16,936 nucleotides of DNA, taken from JANWZL01 sp037445185. GTDB taxonomy: Bacteria; Pseudomonadota; Gammaproteobacteria; Burkholderiales; Thiobacillaceae. The notes under the pieces were generated by a model that had not been told where the DNA came from, did not search any database, and saw only the letters and a program-made list of their open reading frames with translations. Numbering within the stretch: the stretch's first letter is position 1; each line of letters starts with the position of its first letter. Positions 13,882 to 16,936 of this stretch are shown here, piece by piece. Made by a program: the position numbers and the translations under genes. Where the stretch lies: positions 1 through 16,936 of the forward strand of contig JBBIKZ010000050.1 in assembly GCA_037445185.1 (NCBI GenBank), given 5' to 3'.

Positions 13882-15222
13882 TCACGGTGCCGGGTCGGGC
13901 ACGAACCTCAGCACGTTGCCGTTGATGCAATAGCGCTTGCCGGTGGGTGGCGGGCCGTCGTCGAAGACGTGGCCCAGATGGATGCCGGAGCTCGCGCTGC
14001 GCACCTCGATGCGGCGCATGCCGTGGGAGCGGTCCTCGTGATACGTCAGGGCCCCCGCGACGGGGTTGAAGAAGCTGGGCCAGCCGGTGCCGCTGTCGAA
14101 CTTGGTGTCGCTGCGGAAGAGCGGCGCGCCGGTGATGGGGTCGACGAAGGTGCCCGGGCGCTTCTCGTCCAGATGCGAGCCGGTGAAAGGGCGCTCGGTA
14201 CCCGATTCGAAGGCGATCTTGCGCTGCTCGGGGGTGAGCAGGCGATAGCCGAGCCACTGCCAGAAACGGAACGGGTCCCCGTTGTAGCCGGTATAACGCG
14301 AGACCTCGCGGCCCTGCTCGAACAGCACGATGGTGGGCGTGGCGAACAAGGGCTTTTCCAGCTGCCAGCCGGTGGGCGGGTTGGGGTTCAGGGTGCGGAC
14401 CACGGGCACCGGGGACTTCCAGTGGTCGAGCACATCGGCCTTGAACTGCTTGCAGTAGGGGCAGTCCTCGGCCTCGAACACCACCAGCTGGCGGTCATGA
14501 TGCAGTGACTTCGCGTCCAGCCGGGCTACTGCCGGGGTGGCGGCCGGCGCAGGGGCCGTGGGCGCCCCGCGACCCGGGTACTTCACGCCGGTGCCGCCCA
14601 GGCCGCAGTAGCCGTCCGGGCTCTTCTTCAGATAGTCCTGATGGTAATCCTCGGCCCGGTGGTAGACCCTGAGCGGGGCGATCTCGGTGGTGATGCGGCC
14701 ATAACCGGCCTTCTCGAGCGCCTTTTGGTACACGTCGCGGGTCTTGAGCGCGACCTCCGTCTGGACCTGGGAGTGCGTGTAGATGGCGCTGCGGTAGTTG
14801 CTGCCGATGTCGTTGCCCTGCCGGTCGCCCTGGGTGGGGTCGTGGTTCTCCCAGAAGCCGATCAGCACCGCCTCCAGGGTGGTGCGCGTCGGGTCGAAGG
14901 TCACCTTCACCACCTCGGCGTGGTTGCGCTTGCTGCTGCGGCCGCTGCGCAGCAACCGCTCGTGGGCGAGGATGGCCTCGTAGCGCCCCGCCACCTCGCC
15001 GTTGGCGTAGCCGGTCTCCACGTCCACCACACCGGGCAGCTCGGACATACGCTTTTCCGCGCCCCAGAAGCAACCCATGCCGAGGACGATGGAATCGAGC
15101 TGGGCGTTGCCCTCGAGGCTGACCGCCTTGGCGGCGGCCGGGTTCTCGCGGGCGCAGGCGCTCGCCAGCACGCCCAGGGCCAGGGTCAGGAACATCAGTT
15201 GCAGGAGTCGGGCGAACGACAT
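13882..15222 (-). CDS. msrAB: Exported MsrA-thioredoxin-MsrB fusion, methionine sulfoxide reductase
   Basis: This 446-residue protein reduces both stereoisomers of methionine sulfoxide in damaged proteins. A leader (1-23) ends 'LASAC', so it is exported, possibly as a lipoprotein on C23. MsrA follows (about 44-215), with catalytic C51 in 'GCFWGAE' and likely resolving C206 in 'DGYCGLGGTG'. A thioredoxin-like domain (about 240-330) has 'CPYC' at 254-257 and a cis-proline in 'ATPT'. MsrB is last (about 328-442), with 'SGTGWPSFF' and catalytic C432 in 'RYCINGNVLRF'. Both zinc-binding CxxC pairs of typical MsrB are absent ('VDPITGAPLF', 'SASSGIHLGHVF'), and no resolving cysteine is at the GTGWPSF position. 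The domain order differs from Neisseria PilB (Trx-MsrA-MsrB). The ATG at 15222 was chosen because it begins the leader; a TTG at 15294 is in frame. Confidence 0.9.
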   Translation of the reverse strand: MSFARLLQLMFLTLALGVLASACARENPAAAKAVSLEGNAQLDSIVLGMGCFWGAEKRMSELPGVVDVETGYANGEVAGRYEAILAHERLLRSGRSSKRNHAEVVKVTFDPTRTTLEAVLIGFWENHDPTQGDRQGNDIGSNYRSAIYTHSQVQTEVALKTRDVYQKALEKAGYGRITTEIAPLRVYHRAEDYHQDYLKKSPDGYCGLGGTGVKYPGRGAPTAPAPAATPAVARLDAKSLHHDRQLVVFEAEDCPYCKQFKADVLDHWKSPVPVVRTLNPNPPTGWQLEKPLFATPTIVLFEQGREVSRYTGYNGDPFRFWQWLGYRLLTPEQRKIAFESGTERPFTGSHLDEKRPGTFVDPITGAPLFRSDTKFDSGTGWPSFFNPVAGALTYHEDRSHGMRRIEVRSASSGIHLGHVFDDGPPPTGKRYCINGNVLRFVPDPAP

Positions 15223-15396
15223 GATCGAGACACGAACAGGTGGCCAAAGGAAGACAACGATTGCCGTCAGGCACGACGATAGACCATAGATCAAGCCCGG
15301 GCGAACAAATTCCTGCCCCGCGTATTCCCGGCCGAAGACGCGGTGACAGCGCGTGATCGACGCCCGGACAGGAGGTCGCGCCCAAGCCGGTGGCTT

Positions 15397-15415
15397 GCCC
15401 CCTTGCCGAGGGGGC
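15397..15415. other. GC-rich hairpin downstream of the chromate transporter gene
   Basis: GCCCCCT (15397-15403) and AGGGGGC (15409-15415) form a perfect 7-bp stem with a five-base loop, 40 bp beyond the chrA stop. No T tract follows on the minus strand, so it may protect the RNA end rather than terminate. Confidence 0.4.
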
Positions 15416-15454
15416 TCCCCTGGCGCGGCAGACCAGCCTCTCGGGCCGGGGGCT

Positions 15455-16780
15455 TCAGGCGAGATAGGTGTGAACGAGACCGATGGCGGCGCAGGCGCCG
15501 ATGACCCGTAGGACGTCCTGCTTGTATCGCCACAGGGCGATGAAGGCGGCCACCGCCATCAAGGCGTAGAACCATTCGAAACTTCCGGAGAAGGGTGCGT
15601 CCGCGCTGGCCTCCGGCCAGAGGACGTGCCAGCCGAAGAACAGGGCGAGGTGCACGATCACGCCGACCACGGCGGCGGTGATGCCGGTCAGCGGGGCCGT
15701 GAACTTGAGGTCGCCGTGGGTCGACTCCACCAGCGGGGCCCCGGCCAGGATGAACAGGAAGGAAGGCAGGAAGGTGAAGAAGGTGGCCACCGCGGCGCCG
15801 GCAAAGCCCGCGAGAAACAGGGCCTCCGGCCCGAAGATCGCCTTGGTCCAGGCGCCGACGAAGCCAACGAAGGCCACCACCATGATGAGCGGCCCCGGCG
15901 TGGTCTCGCCCAGGGCCAGGCCGTCGATCATCTGCGCACCGGTGAGCCAGCCGTACTGCTCCACCGCCCCCTGGTAGACGTAGGGCAGCACGGCGTAGGC
16001 GCCGCCGAAGGTGACCAGGGCCGCCTTGGTGAAGAAGGCGCCCATGTCGGCCAGGGGGCCGCGCGGCAGCAGGGCCATGGCCGCCGCCCACAGGGCCAGG
16101 AAGAGGAGGACGAGGACGGCCAGACGGCCGGGGCGGAAGCGGGTGTGCGGCGCGCGCGGGGTGTCGTCGTCGATCACCGCCGGGCCGTAACGCCTGTCGG
16201 ATGCGCCGTGGCCGCCGCCCAGCCGGAACTGGTCCGGCAGCCAGCGGCCACCCAGGGCGCCCAGGACGCCGGCGCCGAGGACGATGTAGGGAAAGGGCAC
16301 ATCGAAGGCGAAGAGGGCGAGGAAGGCGAGCGCCGCCATCACCCACAGCACCCGGTTCCTCAGCGTGCGTGTGCCGATGCGCCAGGCCGCGAAGAGGACG
16401 ATGGCGACCACCGCCGGCTTGATGCCGTTGAAGACGCCCTGGACGAGGGTCGTCTCGCCGAAGGCGAGATAGACCCAGGTCAGGGCCGCCAGGAGGAACA
16501 GGGAGGGCAGCACGAACAGGGTGCCGGCGACGATGCCGCCGAGGCTTCGGTGCAACAGCCAGCCGATGTAGATGGCCAACTGCTGCGCCTCCGGGCCGGG
16601 CAGCAGCATGCAGTAGTTGATCGCGTGTAGGAAGCGGCGCTCGCTGATCCAGCGCCGCTTCTCCACCAGCTCTTGGTGCATGAGGGCGATCTGCCCGGCC
16701 GGGCCGCCGAAACTGATGCAGCCGAGCTTCAGCCAATAGCGGAAGGCCTCCCAGAAGCCGGGGTGAGCGGGTCTAGCCAT
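15455..16780 (-). CDS. chrA: ChrA-type chromate transporter
   Basis: ChrA proteins of the CHR family export chromate across the inner membrane. The 441-residue product is the long form with two homologous halves. The N-terminal half carries 'FRYWLKLGCISFGGPAGQIALMHQELVEKRRWI' (13-45) and 'LLPGPEAQQLAIYIGW' (59-74). The C-terminal half repeats this pattern as 'FFTKAALVTFGGAYAVLPYV' (249-268) and 'LALGETTPGPLIMVVAFVG' (288-306). About ten hydrophobic segments can be seen, and a polar loop at about 184-218 joins the halves. The ATG at 16780 is preferred because CHR proteins begin close to this point. The frame stays open to a GTG at 16900, but that stretch belongs to a repetitive non-coding segment. 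No chrB regulator is adjacent, and no ribosome binding site is clear. Substrates other than chromate (for example sulfate) cannot be excluded. Confidence 0.93.
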   Translation of the reverse strand: MARPAHPGFWEAFRYWLKLGCISFGGPAGQIALMHQELVEKRRWISERRFLHAINYCMLLPGPEAQQLAIYIGWLLHRSLGGIVAGTLFVLPSLFLLAALTWVYLAFGETTLVQGVFNGIKPAVVAIVLFAAWRIGTRTLRNRVLWVMAALAFLALFAFDVPFPYIVLGAGVLGALGGRWLPDQFRLGGGHGASDRRYGPAVIDDDTPRAPHTRFRPGRLAVLVLLFLALWAAAMALLPRGPLADMGAFFTKAALVTFGGAYAVLPYVYQGAVEQYGWLTGAQMIDGLALGETTPGPLIMVVAFVGFVGAWTKAIFGPEALFLAGFAGAAVATFFTFLPSFLFILAGAPLVESTHGDLKFTAPLTGITAAVVGVIVHLALFFGWHVLWPEASADAPFSGSFEWFYALMAVAAFIALWRYKQDVLRVIGACAAIGLVHTYLA

Positions 16781-16936
16781 GTAGCGTTGAGCGACGAATA
16801 CTAGGGAAACGCTGAAAAAATAGGCGAGCGGGATGAAGCGCAAGGCGCCCGGCGCGCAGCGATCGAGACATATCAAGGAGATAGGCGAGGCAGCGAGCAC
16901 CGCGCAACGCAGCGATTCGCCCGCGCAGCCATTTAA
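16781..16936. repeat. Repetitive non-coding segment at the right edge
   Basis: No gene is evident upstream of chrA in this stretch. ATAGGCGAG occurs at 16820-16828 and 16881-16889, and CGCAGCGAT at 16855-16863 and 16908-16916, suggesting a degenerate tandem duplication of about 55-60 bp. The left end, GGGAAACGCTGAAAAAAT (16804-16821), looks like a possible terminal repeat of a small non-autonomous element. The other end is not seen, because the window stops at 16936. Confidence 0.35.

Noticed and set aside
15291..16736. 481-codon minus-strand frame overlapping chrA
   Set aside because: Same strand, other frame; its product is rich in Arg, Pro and Gly, as expected for a GC-rich out-of-frame reading, whereas the chrA frame has clear membrane segments and family motifs.

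Overview
This is a GC-rich, gene-dense stretch of a proteobacterial chromosome. The paired soxA and soxX cytochrome genes point to a sulfur-compound oxidiser. Gene families (DUF2788, YajQ, PpnP, an RpfE-type protein, an argD-argF...argG cluster) fit Beta- or Gammaproteobacteria; I cannot decide between them from this window alone.

Layout. Positions 1-132 hold two strong hairpins. A membrane protein of the DUF2189 family (133-906, minus) diverges from a plus-strand group: transaldolase, an RpfE-type (COG4255) protein and protein-L-isoaspartate methyltransferase (1052-3819). The two divergent units share a 145-bp control region with an inverted repeat. From 3848 to 9969 everything reads on the minus strand. 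In transcription order: argD, argF, a 362-bp gap with a 33-bp direct repeat, a zinc-ribbon/Sel1-repeat membrane protein, a DUF2283 protein, argG, a DUF2788 protein with a probable CTG start, ppnP and yajQ. A 567-bp gene-free region with a perfect DnaA-box sequence separates argD from the plus-strand soxA-soxX pair (10537-12156), which ends in a textbook intrinsic terminator. A response regulator with a long coiled coil and a C-terminal membrane anchor follows (12316-13872). It converges on a three-domain MsrA-thioredoxin-MsrB methionine sulfoxide reductase (13882-15222, minus). A ChrA-type chromate transporter (15455-16780, minus) and a repetitive non-coding segment complete the window.

How the genes fit together. 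argD, argF and argG supply three late steps of arginine synthesis. SoxA and SoxX form the haem-thiolate cytochrome that starts periplasmic thiosulfate oxidation; soxYZ and soxB are not here. Pcm and the exported Msr fusion are both protein-repair enzymes, which suits a cell handling reactive sulfur and oxidants. I see no phage, CRISPR array, RNA gene or complete transposon. No wholly new system is evident. The most unusual items are the tail-anchored response regulator, the MsrA-Trx-MsrB arrangement, and the CTG start overlapping the argG stop.
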